64,000 bases of DNA, taken from contig NZ_JOHY01000039.1 in the NCBI RefSeq assembly GCF_000721495.1, forward strand, positions 1 to 64,000. Reading direction: 5' to 3'. Source of the stretch: Streptomyces sp. NRRL F-5123 (GTDB lineage Bacteria; Actinomycetota; Actinomycetes; Streptomycetales; Streptomycetaceae). The notes under the pieces are model-generated. The model saw only the letters and a program-made list of their open reading frames with translations. It was not told the DNA's origin and did not search any database. Positions within the stretch are counted from its first letter, which is position 1. Every line of letters begins with the position of its first letter. This document shows, one piece after another, positions 10,198 to 19,879 of the stretch. A program made the translations under genes and the position numbers.

Positions 10198-11862
10198 ATG
10201 CGCGGTGCCAAGAGCGCCAAGTGGGTCGTAGGAGCGGCCGTGATCGCCCTCGCAGCGACCGCCTGCAGTTCGAGCGACGATTCGGGCGACAAGGGCAAGA
10301 GCGGCGGCAACAAGGCGAGCAGCTCGTCCGACGGCGTCGTCCGGGCGTGGTGGGGCGACCCCCAGAACCCGCTCGAGCCCGCCAACACCAATGAGGTGCA
10401 GGGCGGCAAGGTCCTTGACATGATCTTCATGAACCTCAAGGAGTACGACCCGAAGACCGGTAAGGCCATGCTGGAGGCCGCTGACTCGATCACGAGCACG
10501 GACCAGCAGAACTTCACCATCAAGATCAAGCCGGACCTGAAGTTCTCGGACGGCACCCCGGTGACCTCCAAGTCCTTCGTGGACGCGTGGAACTACGGCG
10601 CGCTTGTCACCAACAAGCAGCTGAACTCGTACTTCTTCGCGGACATCCAGGGCTACAAGGACGTCCACCCGGACGACGAGAACGCCAAGCCGACCGCGCA
10701 GACCATGTCCGGTCTGAAGGTCGTGGACGACCACACCTTCACCGTCGCGCTGTCGCAGAAGTTCTCCACCTGGCCGGACCGCCTGGGCTACAAGGCCTTC
10801 GCGCCGCTGCCCACCGAGTTCTTCTCGAACCACGCGGCCTACCTCGCCAAGCCGGTCGGCGACGGCCCCTACATGGTCGACTCTTACAAAAAGGGCACGA
10901 GCATGAAGCTGGTGCCGAACCCGAACTACACCGGCCCGAGCAAGCCCAAGAACAAGGGCGTGCTGCTCAAGGTCTACACCAGCAGCGACACCGCCTACGC
11001 GGACCTGCAGTCCGGCAACCTGGACGTCCTCGACGACATCCCGGCCGCGGACCTGTCGCACGTGAAGTCCGACCTGAGCGACCGCTACCTGAACCAGCCG
11101 GCGGGCATCATCCAGACCTTCTCGTTCCCGATGTACGAGAAGGAGTGGAGCAAGTCGGGCATGGACAAGGTGCGTCTGGGCATCTCCATGGCGATCGACC
11201 GCAAGACGATCACCGACAAGATCTTCCAGGGCACGCGTACCCCGGCCGCCGACCTCACCTCCCCGGTGCTGGGCACGGCGGGCGGCTACAGCGACACGCT
11301 GGCCGGCGACTCGGTCAAGTACGACCCGGTCAAGGCCAAGCAGCTGATCCAGGAGGGCGGCGGTCTGCCCGGCGGTCACATGACCCTCGGCTACAACGCC
11401 GACTCGGGCTCGCACAAGGAATGGGTCGACGCGGTCTGCAACAGCATCAACAACGTGCTGGGCGACAACAAGGCCTGCGTCGGTGCCCCGACGGGCACCT
11501 TCGCGGACTTCCGCAGCCAGATCACCAAGGGCCAGATGAAGCAGCCGTTCCGTTCCGGCTGGCAGATGGACTACCCGCTGATCGACGACTTCATCACCCC
11601 GCTCTACGCGACCGGTGGCAGCTCGAACGACTCGAAGTACACCAACAAGACGGTGGACACGCTGATCAACCAGGCTAACGCCGAGGCGGACACCACCAAG
11701 TCGGTGCAGCTCTACCAGCAGGCCGAGACGCAGATCCTCAAGGACATGCCGATCGTTCCGCTGTGGTACCAGAACGCCCAGTGCGGCTGGTCCGACAAGG
11801 TCTCGAACGTGACGGTGAACTCCTTCAGCTACCCCGTCTTCACCGACATCACGGTCAACTGA
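10198..11862 (+). CDS. Oligopeptide ABC importer, solute-binding lipoprotein (system 1)
   Basis: This 554-residue SBP_bac_5 protein captures extracellular oligopeptides for the importer encoded downstream. It has a lipoprotein signal peptide with lipobox LAATAC (cysteine near residue 23) and a Ser/Gly/Lys-rich linker. Family segments seen are FSDGTPVTSKSFVDAWNYG, the ligand-cleft region GLKVVDDHTFTVALSQKF, and the hinge VRLGISMAIDRKTITDKIF. It shares long identical stretches with the second SBP at 16209 (for example WGDPQNPLEPA and TNEVQGGKVLDMIF), so the two are duplicates. The ligand cannot be told from sequence. Confidence 0.92.
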   Translation: MRGAKSAKWVVGAAVIALAATACSSSDDSGDKGKSGGNKASSSSDGVVRAWWGDPQNPLEPANTNEVQGGKVLDMIFMNLKEYDPKTGKAMLEAADSITSTDQQNFTIKIKPDLKFSDGTPVTSKSFVDAWNYGALVTNKQLNSYFFADIQGYKDVHPDDENAKPTAQTMSGLKVVDDHTFTVALSQKFSTWPDRLGYKAFAPLPTEFFSNHAAYLAKPVGDGPYMVDSYKKGTSMKLVPNPNYTGPSKPKNKGVLLKVYTSSDTAYADLQSGNLDVLDDIPAADLSHVKSDLSDRYLNQPAGIIQTFSFPMYEKEWSKSGMDKVRLGISMAIDRKTITDKIFQGTRTPAADLTSPVLGTAGGYSDTLAGDSVKYDPVKAKQLIQEGGGLPGGHMTLGYNADSGSHKEWVDAVCNSINNVLGDNKACVGAPTGTFADFRSQITKGQMKQPFRSGWQMDYPLIDDFITPLYATGGSSNDSKYTNKTVDTLINQANAEADTTKSVQLYQQAETQILKDMPIVPLWYQNAQCGWSDKVSNVTVNSFSYPVFTDITVN

Positions 11863-11956
11863 CCTGACAACTGAACCACTCGCAGTGAGCGGGTCCGACA
11901 GGGGAGACGTCCGGGCACGCTTGCGGGGGAACTGACAAACAACCGCTCGCGGTGTG

Positions 11957-11991
11957 GATGTCGGCCGGGGCCACAAGCCCCGGCCGACGTC
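11957..11991 (+). promoter_or_regulatory. Intercistronic hairpin between SBP and permease (system 1)
   Basis: A strong stem, gtcggccggggc (11960-11971) pairing with gccccggccgac (11977-11988), has the 5-nt loop cacaa and a few more outer pairs. It sits in the 150-nt gap after the binding-protein gene and inside the operon. It may stabilise the upstream SBP message or partly terminate transcription, giving more binding protein than permease. Confidence 0.7.
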
Positions 11992-12012
11992 TGCCCGATC
12001 CCTGGAGGGCAG

Positions 12013-12936
12013 ATGGGGCGCTACGTCATCAGGCGACTGCTCCAGATGGTTCCCGTCTTCATCGGGACCACATTGTTGATCTTCGTCATGGTCTACGGGC
12101 TCGGTGATCCCGTGGCCGCCATGTTCGGAGACCGAAGGCCGGACCCCGCAACGGCCGCTCAGCTCAGAGAACAACTGCACCTGAACGACCCCTTGTGGCA
12201 GCAGTACCTGCTCTACATGAAGGGCGTCTTCTCCGGTGACTTCGGCAACGCGTGGAACCAGCAGCCGGTCACCGACCTGCTGAAGTCCGCGTATCCGGTC
12301 ACGGTGCGCCTGACGCTGGTCGCGTTCGTGCTCGAAGCCGTCATCGGCATCGCGCTGGGCCTGTTCGCCGGCCTGCGCCGCGGCCGGGTCTTCGACACCG
12401 GCGTGCTCGCCATGACGCTGATCGTGGTCTCCATCCCGACCTTCGTCACCGGCTTCGTCCTCCAGTACCTGGTCGGCGTGAAGTGGAACATCCTCAGCCC
12501 CTCGGTGGGCGACGGCGCGCCGTTCAAGGATCTGATCATGCCGGGCCTGGTGCTGGCCGGTGTCTCCCTCGCGTACGTGGCCCGGCTGACGCGCACCTCG
12601 GTCGCGGAGAACACCCGCGCCGACTACCTGCGCACGGCGGTCGCCAAGGGCCTGCCGCGGCGCCGCGTCATCACCAACCACATGCTGCGCAACTCGCTCA
12701 TACCCGTGGTGACCTTCCTCGGTACGGACATCGGCAACCTGATGGCCGGCGCCCTCGTCACCGAGCGCATCTTCAACATCCACGGCGTGGGGTACCAGAT
12801 CTACCAGGGCATCGTGCACAACAACCCGCCGACCGTCGTCGGGTTCGTGACGGTGCTGGTGGTCATCTTCCTGCTCGCCAACCTGCTCGTCGACCTGCTC
12901 TACGCGGTCCTGGACCCGAGGATCCGGTATGCCTGA
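12013..12936 (+). CDS. Oligopeptide ABC importer permease, OppB type (system 1)
   Basis: This 307-residue inner-membrane permease has the OppB/DppB signature N-terminus GRYVIRRLLQMVPVFIGTTLLIFVMVYGLGDP. Roughly six transmembrane helices follow. The cytoplasmic coupling (EAA-like) loop is ADYLRTAVAKGLPRRRVITNHMLRNSLIPVV. It pairs with the OppC permease to form the channel. The ATG follows GGAGGG. It overlaps the next gene by 8 nt (ATG inside its last codons), indicating translational coupling. Confidence 0.93.
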   Translation: MGRYVIRRLLQMVPVFIGTTLLIFVMVYGLGDPVAAMFGDRRPDPATAAQLREQLHLNDPLWQQYLLYMKGVFSGDFGNAWNQQPVTDLLKSAYPVTVRLTLVAFVLEAVIGIALGLFAGLRRGRVFDTGVLAMTLIVVSIPTFVTGFVLQYLVGVKWNILSPSVGDGAPFKDLIMPGLVLAGVSLAYVARLTRTSVAENTRADYLRTAVAKGLPRRRVITNHMLRNSLIPVVTFLGTDIGNLMAGALVTERIFNIHGVGYQIYQGIVHNNPPTVVGFVTVLVVIFLLANLLVDLLYAVLDPRIRYA

Positions 12937-13861
12937 GAACACCGACGCCGCGATCCTCGACGGCGTCCCCACCACCCAGGACGGCACCGCGCTCCCGACG
13001 CCCGAGGCCCGGGACAAGGCGCGCAGCCTCTGGAACGACGCCTGGTACGACCTGCGCCGCAACCCGGTCTTCTACATATCGTCGCTGGTCATCCTGTTCC
13101 TGGTCTTCATCTCCATCTGGCCGGGCGCCATCGCGCACGCCGACCCGCTGCAGTGCGACCTGATCAACTCGCAGAACGGTCCCAGCGGCGGCCACTGGTT
13201 CGGCTACGACCAGCAGGGCTGCGACGTGTACAGCCGCACCGTCCACGGCGCGCGCAACTCCGTCGAGGTCGGCCTGCTGTCCACGGTGGGTGTGGCCGTA
13301 CTCGGCTCCGTCCTCGGCGGCCTGGCCGGCTACTTCGGCGGCTGGCTGGACGCGATCCTCTCCCGGCTCAGCGACATCTTCTTCGGCATCCCGATCCTGC
13401 TCGGCGGTGTGGTCTTCCTCTCCGCGGTCAAGGGCGGCTCGGTGACCACCGTGTCGACGTTCATCATCCTGCTGGGCTGGCCGCAGCTCGCCCGTATCGC
13501 CCGCGGTGCCGTGATCACGGCCAAGGAGCAGGACTACGTGCTCGCGGCCAAGGCTCTCGGCGCGGGCCACACGCGCATGCTGCTGCGGCACATCGGCCCG
13601 AATGCCCTGGCGCCGATCATCGTATGGTCCACGATCGCGCTCGGCACCTTCATTTCGCTGGAGGCGACGCTGTCGTTCCTCGGCGTCGGCCTCAAGCCGC
13701 CGGCCGTCTCGTGGGGCATCGACATCTCCGCCGCCTCCGAGCAGATCCGCAACGCGCCGCACATGCTGCTCTTCCCGGCCGGTGCGCTGAGCATCACGGT
13801 GCTGGCCTTCATCCTGCTCGGCGACGCGGTCCGCGACGCTCTCGACCCGAAGCTGCGCTAG
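12929..13861 (+). CDS. Oligopeptide ABC importer permease, OppC type (system 1)
   Basis: This is a 310-residue permease with a hydrophilic N-terminal extension of about 45 residues before the first helix (VFYISSLVILFLVFISIWPG). Typical OppC/DppC segments are FGYDQQGCDVYSRTVHGARNSVEVG, the helix-rich core, and the coupling loop EQDYVLAAKALGAGHTRMLLRHIGPNALAPIIV. It partners the OppB protein encoded just upstream, with an 8-nt overlap. The ATPase start is 11 nt after its stop. Confidence 0.93.
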   Translation: MPENTDAAILDGVPTTQDGTALPTPEARDKARSLWNDAWYDLRRNPVFYISSLVILFLVFISIWPGAIAHADPLQCDLINSQNGPSGGHWFGYDQQGCDVYSRTVHGARNSVEVGLLSTVGVAVLGSVLGGLAGYFGGWLDAILSRLSDIFFGIPILLGGVVFLSAVKGGSVTTVSTFIILLGWPQLARIARGAVITAKEQDYVLAAKALGAGHTRMLLRHIGPNALAPIIVWSTIALGTFISLEATLSFLGVGLKPPAVSWGIDISAASEQIRNAPHMLLFPAGALSITVLAFILLGDAVRDALDPKLR

Positions 13862-13872
13862 GAGGGCGTACG

Positions 13873-14901
13873 TTGACTGTCATCGACGATGTTTCGAACG
13901 TCCCGGCACCGGACGCCAGTACGGCGCCGCTGCTGGAAGTACGCGACCTGCACGTGGAGTTCCACACCCGTGACGGTGTCGCCAAGGCCGTGAACGGCGT
14001 CAACTACTCGGTGAGCGCCGGTGAGACGCTGGCGGTGCTCGGCGAGTCCGGCTCCGGCAAGTCGGTGTCCGCGCAGGCGATCATGGGCATCCTCGACATG
14101 CCGCCGGCCCGGATCCCGAAGGGCGAGATCTTCTTCCAGGGCCGCGACATGCTCAAGATGTCCGGCGAGGAGCGGCGGAAGATCCGCGGCCGGAAGATCG
14201 CGATGATCTTCCAGGACGCGCTGTCCTCGCTCAACCCGGTGCTGAGCGTGGGCTACCAGCTCGGCGAGATGTTCCGGGTGCACCAGGGCGCCTCCCGCAA
14301 GGAGGCCAAGGCCAGGGCCATCGAGCTGATGGACAAGGTGCGCATCCCGGCCGCCCGGGAGCGGGTGGGCGACTACCCGCACCAGTTCTCCGGCGGTATG
14401 CGGCAGCGCATCATGATCGCCATGGCGCTCGCCCTGGAGCCCGACCTGATCATCGCGGACGAGCCGACCACCGCGCTCGACGTGACGGTCCAGGCGCAGG
14501 TCATGGAGCTGCTCGCGGAGCTGCAGCGCGAGTTCAACATGGGCCTGATCCTCATCACCCACGACCTGGGCGTCGTCGCCGACGTCGCCGACAAGATCGC
14601 GGTGATGTACGCCGGCCGGATCGTCGAGGACGCCCCCGTCCACGACATCTACTCCAAGCCGGCCCACCCGTACACCAAGGGCCTGCTCCAGTCGATCCCG
14701 CGGCTGGACCAGAAGGGCCAGGAGCTGTACGCGATCAAGGGCCTGCCGCCCAACCTGACGCGTATCCCGTCCGGCTGCGCGTTCAACCCGCGCTGCCCGA
14801 TGGCGCAGGACATCTGCCGTACCGACGTGCCGCCGCTGCACCCGGTCGGCACGGCGCGCGGCAGTGCGTGCCACTTCTGGAAGGAGACCCTCGGTGACTG
14901 A
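13873..14901 (+). CDS. Oligopeptide ABC importer ATPase, OppD type (system 1)
   Basis: This 342-residue ATP-binding subunit energises peptide import. I chose a TTG start at 13873, with GGAGGG ending 6 nt upstream. The frame extends further upstream only inside the permease gene. Walker A GESGSGKS is at residues 57-64, the ABC signature FSGGMRQR near 172, and Walker [13 protein letters not shown] near 192-203. The C-terminal oligopeptide-transporter extension has the cysteine-bearing [15 protein letters not shown] motif. It overlaps the OppF gene by 8 nt. Confidence 0.93.
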   Translation: MTVIDDVSNVPAPDASTAPLLEVRDLHVEFHTRDGVAKAVNGVNYSVSAGETLAVLGESGSGKSVSAQAIMGILDMPPARIPKGEIFFQGRDMLKMSGEERRKIRGRKIAMIFQDALSSLNPVLSVGYQLGEMFRVHQGASRKEAKARAIELMDKVRIPAARERVGDYPHQFSGGMRQRIMIAMALALEPDLIIADEPTTALDVTVQAQVMELLAELQREFNMGLILITHDLGVVADVADKIAVMYAGRIVEDAPVHDIYSKPAHPYTKGLLQSIPRLDQKGQELYAIKGLPPNLTRIPSGCAFNPRCPMAQDICRTDVPPLHPVGTARGSACHFWKETLGD

Positions 14902-16003
14902 GCCCACTCCCGAGAAGCCCGCCGCCCAGGACGCCAAGGCCGCTCCGGTCGAGGCCGCCGCGGCGAAGCTCGCCGAGCGCGAGCCGATCCTGTCGGTGCG
15001 CAACCTGGTCAAGCACTTCCCGCTGACCCAGGGCATCGTGTTCAGGACGCAGGTCGGCGCGGTCAAGGCCGTCGACGGTGTGTCCTTCGACCTGTACGCG
15101 GGTGAGACGCTCGGCATCGTGGGCGAGTCCGGCTGCGGCAAGTCCACGGTCGCCAAGCTGCTCATGAACCTGGAGCAGGCGACCGCCGGCGAGGTGTTCT
15201 ACAAGGGCCAGGACATCACCAAGCTGTCCGGCAAGGCCCTCAAGGCCGTCCGGCGCAACATCCAGATGGTCTTCCAGGACCCGTACACGTCGCTGAACCC
15301 GCGCATGACGGTCGGCGACATCATCGGCGAGCCGTTCGAGATCCACCCGGAGGCGGCGCCGCGCGGCGACCGCCGCCGGCGGGTGCAGGAGCTGCTGGAC
15401 GTCGTCGGTCTGAACCCCGAGTACATCAACCGCTACCCGCACCAGTTCTCCGGCGGCCAGCGCCAGCGCATCGGCATCGCCCGCGGCCTCGCGCTCAACC
15501 CGGAGATCATCATCTGCGACGAGCCGGTCTCCGCGCTCGACGTGTCGGTGCAGGCGCAGGTCATCAACCTGATGGAGAAGCTGCAGGACGAGTTCAACCT
15601 GTCCTACATCTTCATCGCGCACGACCTGTCGATCGTCCGGCACATCTCGGACCGGGTCGGTGTGATGTACCTCGGCAAGATCGCCGAGATCGGCACCGAC
15701 ACCGAGATCTACGAGCACCCGACCCACCCCTACACCCAGGCGCTGCTGTCCGCGGTGCCGGTGCCGGACCCGGAGGCGCGCGAGCACCGCGAGCGCATCA
15801 TCCTGTCGGGCGACGTGCCCTCGCCGGCCAACCCGCCGTCCGGGTGCCGTTTCCGCACCCGCTGCTGGAAGGCCGAGCAGCGGTGCGCCGAGGAGGAGCC
15901 GCTGCTCGCGATCCCGACCCGGTTCGCCGATTCCGACACCCCGGCGGCGCACGAGTCCGCGTGCCACTTCGCCGAGGAGAAGGACGTGGTCGGCGCGGCC
16001 TGA
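14894..16003 (+). CDS. Oligopeptide ABC importer ATPase, OppF type (system 1)
   Basis: This is the second ATPase subunit, 369 residues from a GTG start at 14894. GGAG lies 7 nt upstream, and the same GTG arrangement is used by the duplicate gene at 20917. An alanine/glutamate-rich N-terminal extension precedes Walker A GESGCGKS (77-84). The signature [17 protein letters not shown], Walker [13 protein letters not shown] and the C-terminal [15 protein letters not shown] motif follow. It forms an OppD-OppF heterodimer with the preceding gene product and is last in its operon. Confidence 0.93.
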   Translation: MTEPTPEKPAAQDAKAAPVEAAAAKLAEREPILSVRNLVKHFPLTQGIVFRTQVGAVKAVDGVSFDLYAGETLGIVGESGCGKSTVAKLLMNLEQATAGEVFYKGQDITKLSGKALKAVRRNIQMVFQDPYTSLNPRMTVGDIIGEPFEIHPEAAPRGDRRRRVQELLDVVGLNPEYINRYPHQFSGGQRQRIGIARGLALNPEIIICDEPVSALDVSVQAQVINLMEKLQDEFNLSYIFIAHDLSIVRHISDRVGVMYLGKIAEIGTDTEIYEHPTHPYTQALLSAVPVPDPEAREHRERIILSGDVPSPANPPSGCRFRTRCWKAEQRCAEEEPLLAIPTRFADSDTPAAHESACHFAEEKDVVGAA

Positions 16004-16028
16004 GCCGAGGCCCGACCCGTAGCGCAGT

Positions 16029-16064
16029 CAGCAGGGGCGCCCCCGCCGGGGGGCGCCCCTGCTG
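16029..16064 (+). terminator. Strong intrinsic terminator after the first importer operon
   Basis: A 16-bp perfect stem (cagcaggggcgccccc, 16029-16044, with 16049-16064) and 4-nt loop gccg separate the first and second oligopeptide operons. The second operon therefore probably has its own promoter in 16065-16200. Confidence 0.9.
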
Positions 16065-16208
16065 GCGTTCCGTCACGGTGTGGCCAACGCATCCGGGGGT
16101 GTCGCGCCGCATTGGGGGCGCGACACGCAATCCCAGAAGTGCAGGTTTGCCACGATTGCTGTGTCATGGGTAACGAAGTGTCATTTGTGACCCATGAGGA
16201 GGCGCACG

Positions 16209-17858
16209 ATGCGCGGAGCCACGCGCGTGAGGTGGGCCGTCGGCGTGACGGTCGTAGCCCTGACCGCCGCTGCCTGCGGCGGCGGCGGTGACAGTGGTGG
16301 CAGCAGCTCGTCCGGGGGCAACGGCGGCGGCATCGTACGGGCCTCCTGGGGCGACCCGCAGAACCCGCTGGAGCCGGCCGACACCAACGAGGTGCAGGGC
16401 GGCAAGGTGCTGGACATGATCTTCCGCGGCCTGAAGATCTACAACCCCAAGACCGCCAAGGCCGAGAACATGATCGCCCAGTCGATCACGAGTACGGACG
16501 CGCAGAACTTCGACATCAAGCTCAAGTCCGGCTGGACCTTCAGCAACGGCGAGCCGGTCAACGCCGACTCCTTCATCAACGCCTGGAACTACGACACGCA
16601 GCTGAAGAACGCCCAGCTCAACGCGAGCTTCTTCAGCTACATCGACGGCTACGACAAGGTCCACCCGGACAGCCCCGGCGCCAAGGCCACCGCGACCACG
16701 CTGTCCGGCCTGACGAAGGTGTCCGACACCGAGTTCAAGGTCAAGCTCAACCAGAAGTTCGCGCTCTTCCCCGACACCCTGGGCTACGCCGCCTTCTACC
16801 CGCTGCCGAAGGCCTTCTTCGACAACCGGCAGTCGTGGCTGGCCAAGCCGATCGGCAACGGCCCGTACGCGATCTCGTCCTACACCAAGGGCTCCAAGAT
16901 GGAGCTGAAGAAGTGGGACGGCTACAAGGGTCCCGACCCGGCGCAGAACGGCGGTGTGGAACTGCGGGTCTACACCGACAACAACACCGCCTACACCGAC
17001 CTCCAGGCCGGCAACATCGACCTCGTCGACGACGTCCCGGTCTCCCAGCTGCGCAACGTCAAGGCCGACCTCGGGGACCGCTACATCAACCAGCCGGCCG
17101 GCATCATCCAGACCATCTCCTTCCCGCTGTACAACCCGCGCTGGTCGTCGGCGAACTCGGCGAAGGTCCGGCAGGGCCTGTCGATGGCGATCAACCGGCC
17201 GCAGATCACCAAGACGATCTTCCAGGACACCCGCACCCCGGCCTCCGACTGGACCTCGCCGGTGCTGGGCTCGGCGGGCGGCTTCAAGGAGGGCCTGTGC
17301 GGTGACGAGTGCACGTACAACGCCTCCAAGGCCAAGCAGATGGTCCAGGAGGGCGGCGGACTGCCCGGCGGCGGCATCACCATCTCGTACAACGCCGACA
17401 CCGGCTCCCACAAGGAGTGGGTGGACGCCATCTGCAACAGCATCAACAACGCCCTGGGCAACAACAAGGCGTGCGTCGGCGCCCCGGTCGGCACCTTCGC
17501 CGACTTCCGCAGCCGGATCACCAACAAGCAGATGAACAACCCCTTCCGGGCCGGCTGGCAGATGGACTACCCGCTGATCCAGGACTTCCTGCAGCCGCAG
17601 TACTACACCGGCGCCTCGTCGAACGACTCGCACTACTCCAGCCCGGCGTTCGACAAGCTGGTCAACGAGGCGAACGCGGCCTCCTCCACCTCCGAGTCCG
17701 TCAGCAAGTTCCAGGACGCGGAGAAGGAGCTGGTCAAGGACATGCCGGCGATCCCGCTGTGGTACCAGAACGGCAGCGCCGGCTACTCCGCCAACCTCTC
17801 GAACGTCGCGCTGAACCCGTTCAGCGTCCCGGTCTACAACGAGATCAAGGTCAAGTGA
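16209..17858 (+). CDS. Oligopeptide ABC importer, solute-binding lipoprotein (system 2)
   Basis: This is a 549-residue SBP_bac_5 lipoprotein. I preferred the ATG at 16209 over an in-frame ATG at 16194. The GAGGAGG ribosome site overlaps the upstream ATG, and the first importer's SBP begins the same way (MRGA). The signal peptide ends with lipobox LTAAAC and a Gly/Ser linker follows. It is a close paralogue of the protein at 10198 (shared blocks WGDPQNPLEPA, TNEVQGGKVLDMIF, GSHKEWVDA and NNKACVGAP). Differences in the cleft segments suggest a different peptide preference, but this is inference. Confidence 0.92.
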   Translation: MRGATRVRWAVGVTVVALTAAACGGGGDSGGSSSSGGNGGGIVRASWGDPQNPLEPADTNEVQGGKVLDMIFRGLKIYNPKTAKAENMIAQSITSTDAQNFDIKLKSGWTFSNGEPVNADSFINAWNYDTQLKNAQLNASFFSYIDGYDKVHPDSPGAKATATTLSGLTKVSDTEFKVKLNQKFALFPDTLGYAAFYPLPKAFFDNRQSWLAKPIGNGPYAISSYTKGSKMELKKWDGYKGPDPAQNGGVELRVYTDNNTAYTDLQAGNIDLVDDVPVSQLRNVKADLGDRYINQPAGIIQTISFPLYNPRWSSANSAKVRQGLSMAINRPQITKTIFQDTRTPASDWTSPVLGSAGGFKEGLCGDECTYNASKAKQMVQEGGGLPGGGITISYNADTGSHKEWVDAICNSINNALGNNKACVGAPVGTFADFRSRITNKQMNNPFRAGWQMDYPLIQDFLQPQYYTGASSNDSHYSSPAFDKLVNEANAASSTSESVSKFQDAEKELVKDMPAIPLWYQNGSAGYSANLSNVALNPFSVPVYNEIKVK

Positions 17859-17864
17859 CCCCGC

Positions 17865-17938
17865 GGCCGGGAGCCGCCGCGCCGGTCAGCACGGCAGCGG
17901 CGGCCCCCGGCCCCCGCCCCGGCCGGCACCCCGGCCGG
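17865..17938 (+). promoter_or_regulatory. Intercistronic hairpins between SBP and permease (system 2)
   Basis: Stem 1 is ggccgggagccgccgc (17865-17880) with gcggcggcccccggcc (17897-17912). It has 15 of 16 pairs and a 16-nt loop. A second small stem, ccggccgg-cacc-ccggccgg, follows. The position is the same as the hairpin in system 1: after the SBP stop and before the OppB gene. Confidence 0.65.
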
Positions 17939-17970
17939 CTCGCTCGGCGGAAACCCCCGGAAGGCTGCGT

Positions 17971-18894
17971 ATGGGACGCTATGTGATCCGGCGGCTGCTC
18001 CAGATGATCCCGGTCTTCATCGGCAGCACGTTCCTGATCTTCTTCATGGTCTACGCGCTCGGCGACCCCGTCGCCGCGCTCTTCGGCGACCGCGCGCCCG
18101 ACCCGGCCACCGCCGCGCAGATCCGCAACTCGCTGCACCTCAACGACCCGTTGTGGAAGCAGTACCTGCTCTACATGAAGAACATCTTCTCCGGTAACTT
18201 CGGCACCGCCTTCAACGGCGAGTCCGTCACGAGCCTGATGCGCAGCGCCTTCCCCGTCACCATCCGGCTGACGATCGTCGCGATCCTCTTCGAGATCATC
18301 ATCGGCATCGCGCTCGGCGTGATCACCGGTATGCGGCGCGGCAAGCCCGTCGACACCGGGGTGCTGCTGCTCACCCTGATCGTCATCTCGGTGCCGACCT
18401 TCGTCACCGGCTACGTGCTCCAGTACGTCTTCGGCGTGCAGCTGGGGTGGACCAGCCCGTCCGTGTCGCCTTCGGCGCCCTTCAACGAGCTGATCCTGCC
18501 CGGGCTGGTGCTGGCGCTGGTGTCGCTGGCGTACGTCACCCGGCTCACCCGCACCTCGATCGCCGAGAACACCCGCGCGGACTACCTGCGCACCGCGGTC
18601 GCCAAGGGGCTGCCGCGGCACCGCATCATCGTCCGGCACCTGCTGCGCAACTCGCTCATCCCGGTGGTCACCTTCATCGGCACCGACGTCGGCTTCCTCA
18701 TGGGCGGCGCCATCGTCACCGAGCGCATCTTCAACATCCACGGTGTGGGCTACCAGCTCTACCAGGGCATCCTGCGCAACAACGCGCCGACCGTGGTCGG
18801 CTTCGTCACCATCCTGGTGCTGGTCTTCCTGCTCGCGAACCTGCTGGTCGACCTGCTCTACGCGGTCCTGGACCCGAGGATCCGTTATGCCTGA
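17971..18894 (+). CDS. Oligopeptide ABC importer permease, OppB type (system 2)
   Basis: This 307-residue OppB-type permease is the same length as its counterpart at 12013 and shows a nearly identical N-terminus (GRYVIRRLLQMIPVFIGST). About six membrane helices are present. The coupling loop is ADYLRTAVAKGLPRHRIIVRHLLRNSLIPVV. It begins 112 nt after the SBP stop, past the hairpins. It overlaps the OppC gene by 8 nt, an arrangement kept in both copies. It acts in the cytoplasmic membrane with the next gene product. Confidence 0.93.
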   Translation: MGRYVIRRLLQMIPVFIGSTFLIFFMVYALGDPVAALFGDRAPDPATAAQIRNSLHLNDPLWKQYLLYMKNIFSGNFGTAFNGESVTSLMRSAFPVTIRLTIVAILFEIIIGIALGVITGMRRGKPVDTGVLLLTLIVISVPTFVTGYVLQYVFGVQLGWTSPSVSPSAPFNELILPGLVLALVSLAYVTRLTRTSIAENTRADYLRTAVAKGLPRHRIIVRHLLRNSLIPVVTFIGTDVGFLMGGAIVTERIFNIHGVGYQLYQGILRNNAPTVVGFVTILVLVFLLANLLVDLLYAVLDPRIRYA

Positions 18895-19879
18895 CAGCAA
18901 CCCGATCGACCCCGAGCAAGGCCCCATCGCCCCCGGCGGCGGCTACGGCGGCGGCATGGACCTGGCCGCCTCCGACGCCGAGACGCTGGAGCGCGCGCCC
19001 GGCGAGGGCCAGGAACCGGGCGGACCGGGCGGCAAGCCGCGCAGCCTGTGGTCCGACGCCTGGCGGGACCTGCGGCGCAACCCGATCTTCATCATCTCGG
19101 TGCTGATCATCCTCTTCCTGGTCTTCATCTCGCTGTGGCCCGGCACCATCGCCACCCAGGACCCGCTCGACGCCAACCTCAACCGGGCGCAGGCCGGCCC
19201 GGCGCCCGGCCACCCCTTCGGCTTCGACCAGCAGGGCCGCGACGTCTACACCCGGGTCGTGTACGGGGCCCGGGCCTCGGTGACCGTCGGCGTGTGCGCG
19301 ACGCTCGGCGTGGTGCTGCTCGGCAGCGTCCTGGGCGGTCTCGCGGGCTTCTTCGGCGGCTGGTGGGACGCGATCCTCTCGCGGATCAGCGACATCTTCT
19401 TCGGCATCCCGGTGATCCTCGGCGGTCTGGTCTTCCTGTCCGTCGTCACCAACAGCACGGTGTGGCCGGTCGTCGGCTTCATGGTGCTGCTGGGCTGGCC
19501 GCAGATCGCCCGTATCGCCCGCGGCTCGGTCATCACCGCGCGGCAGAACGACTACGTGCAGGCCGCGCGGGCCCTCGGGGCCGGCAACAGCCGGATGCTG
19601 CTGCGGCACATCGCGCCCAACGCCGTCGCGCCCGTCATCGTCGTGGGCACCATCGCGCTCGGCACGTACATCGCCCTGGAGGCGACGCTGTCCTACCTCG
19701 GCGTCGGCCTCAAACCGCCCACCGTCTCCTGGGGGATCGACATCTCCGACGCTTCCAACCAGATCCGCAACGCGCCGCACATGCTGCTGTGGCCCGCCGG
19801 TGCGCTGAGCCTCACCGTCCTGGCGTTCATCATGCTCGGCGACGCGGTGCGCGACGCCCTCGACCCCAAGCTGCGCTGA
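18887..19879 (+). CDS. Oligopeptide ABC importer permease, OppC type (system 2)
   Basis: This 330-residue permease starts at the ATG inside the end of the OppB gene, as in system 1. The hydrophilic N-terminal extension is about 20 residues longer than in system 1 and is rich in Pro, Gly and Glu. Helix 1 is FIISVLIILFLVFISLWPG. The OppC block FGFDQQGRDVYTRVVYGARASVTVG and the coupling loop QNDYVQAARALGAGNSRMLLRHIAPNAVAPVIV follow. The ATPase gene starts 20 nt downstream. Confidence 0.92.
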   Translation: MPDSNPIDPEQGPIAPGGGYGGGMDLAASDAETLERAPGEGQEPGGPGGKPRSLWSDAWRDLRRNPIFIISVLIILFLVFISLWPGTIATQDPLDANLNRAQAGPAPGHPFGFDQQGRDVYTRVVYGARASVTVGVCATLGVVLLGSVLGGLAGFFGGWWDAILSRISDIFFGIPVILGGLVFLSVVTNSTVWPVVGFMVLLGWPQIARIARGSVITARQNDYVQAARALGAGNSRMLLRHIAPNAVAPVIVVGTIALGTYIALEATLSYLGVGLKPPTVSWGIDISDASNQIRNAPHMLLWPAGALSLTVLAFIMLGDAVRDALDPKLR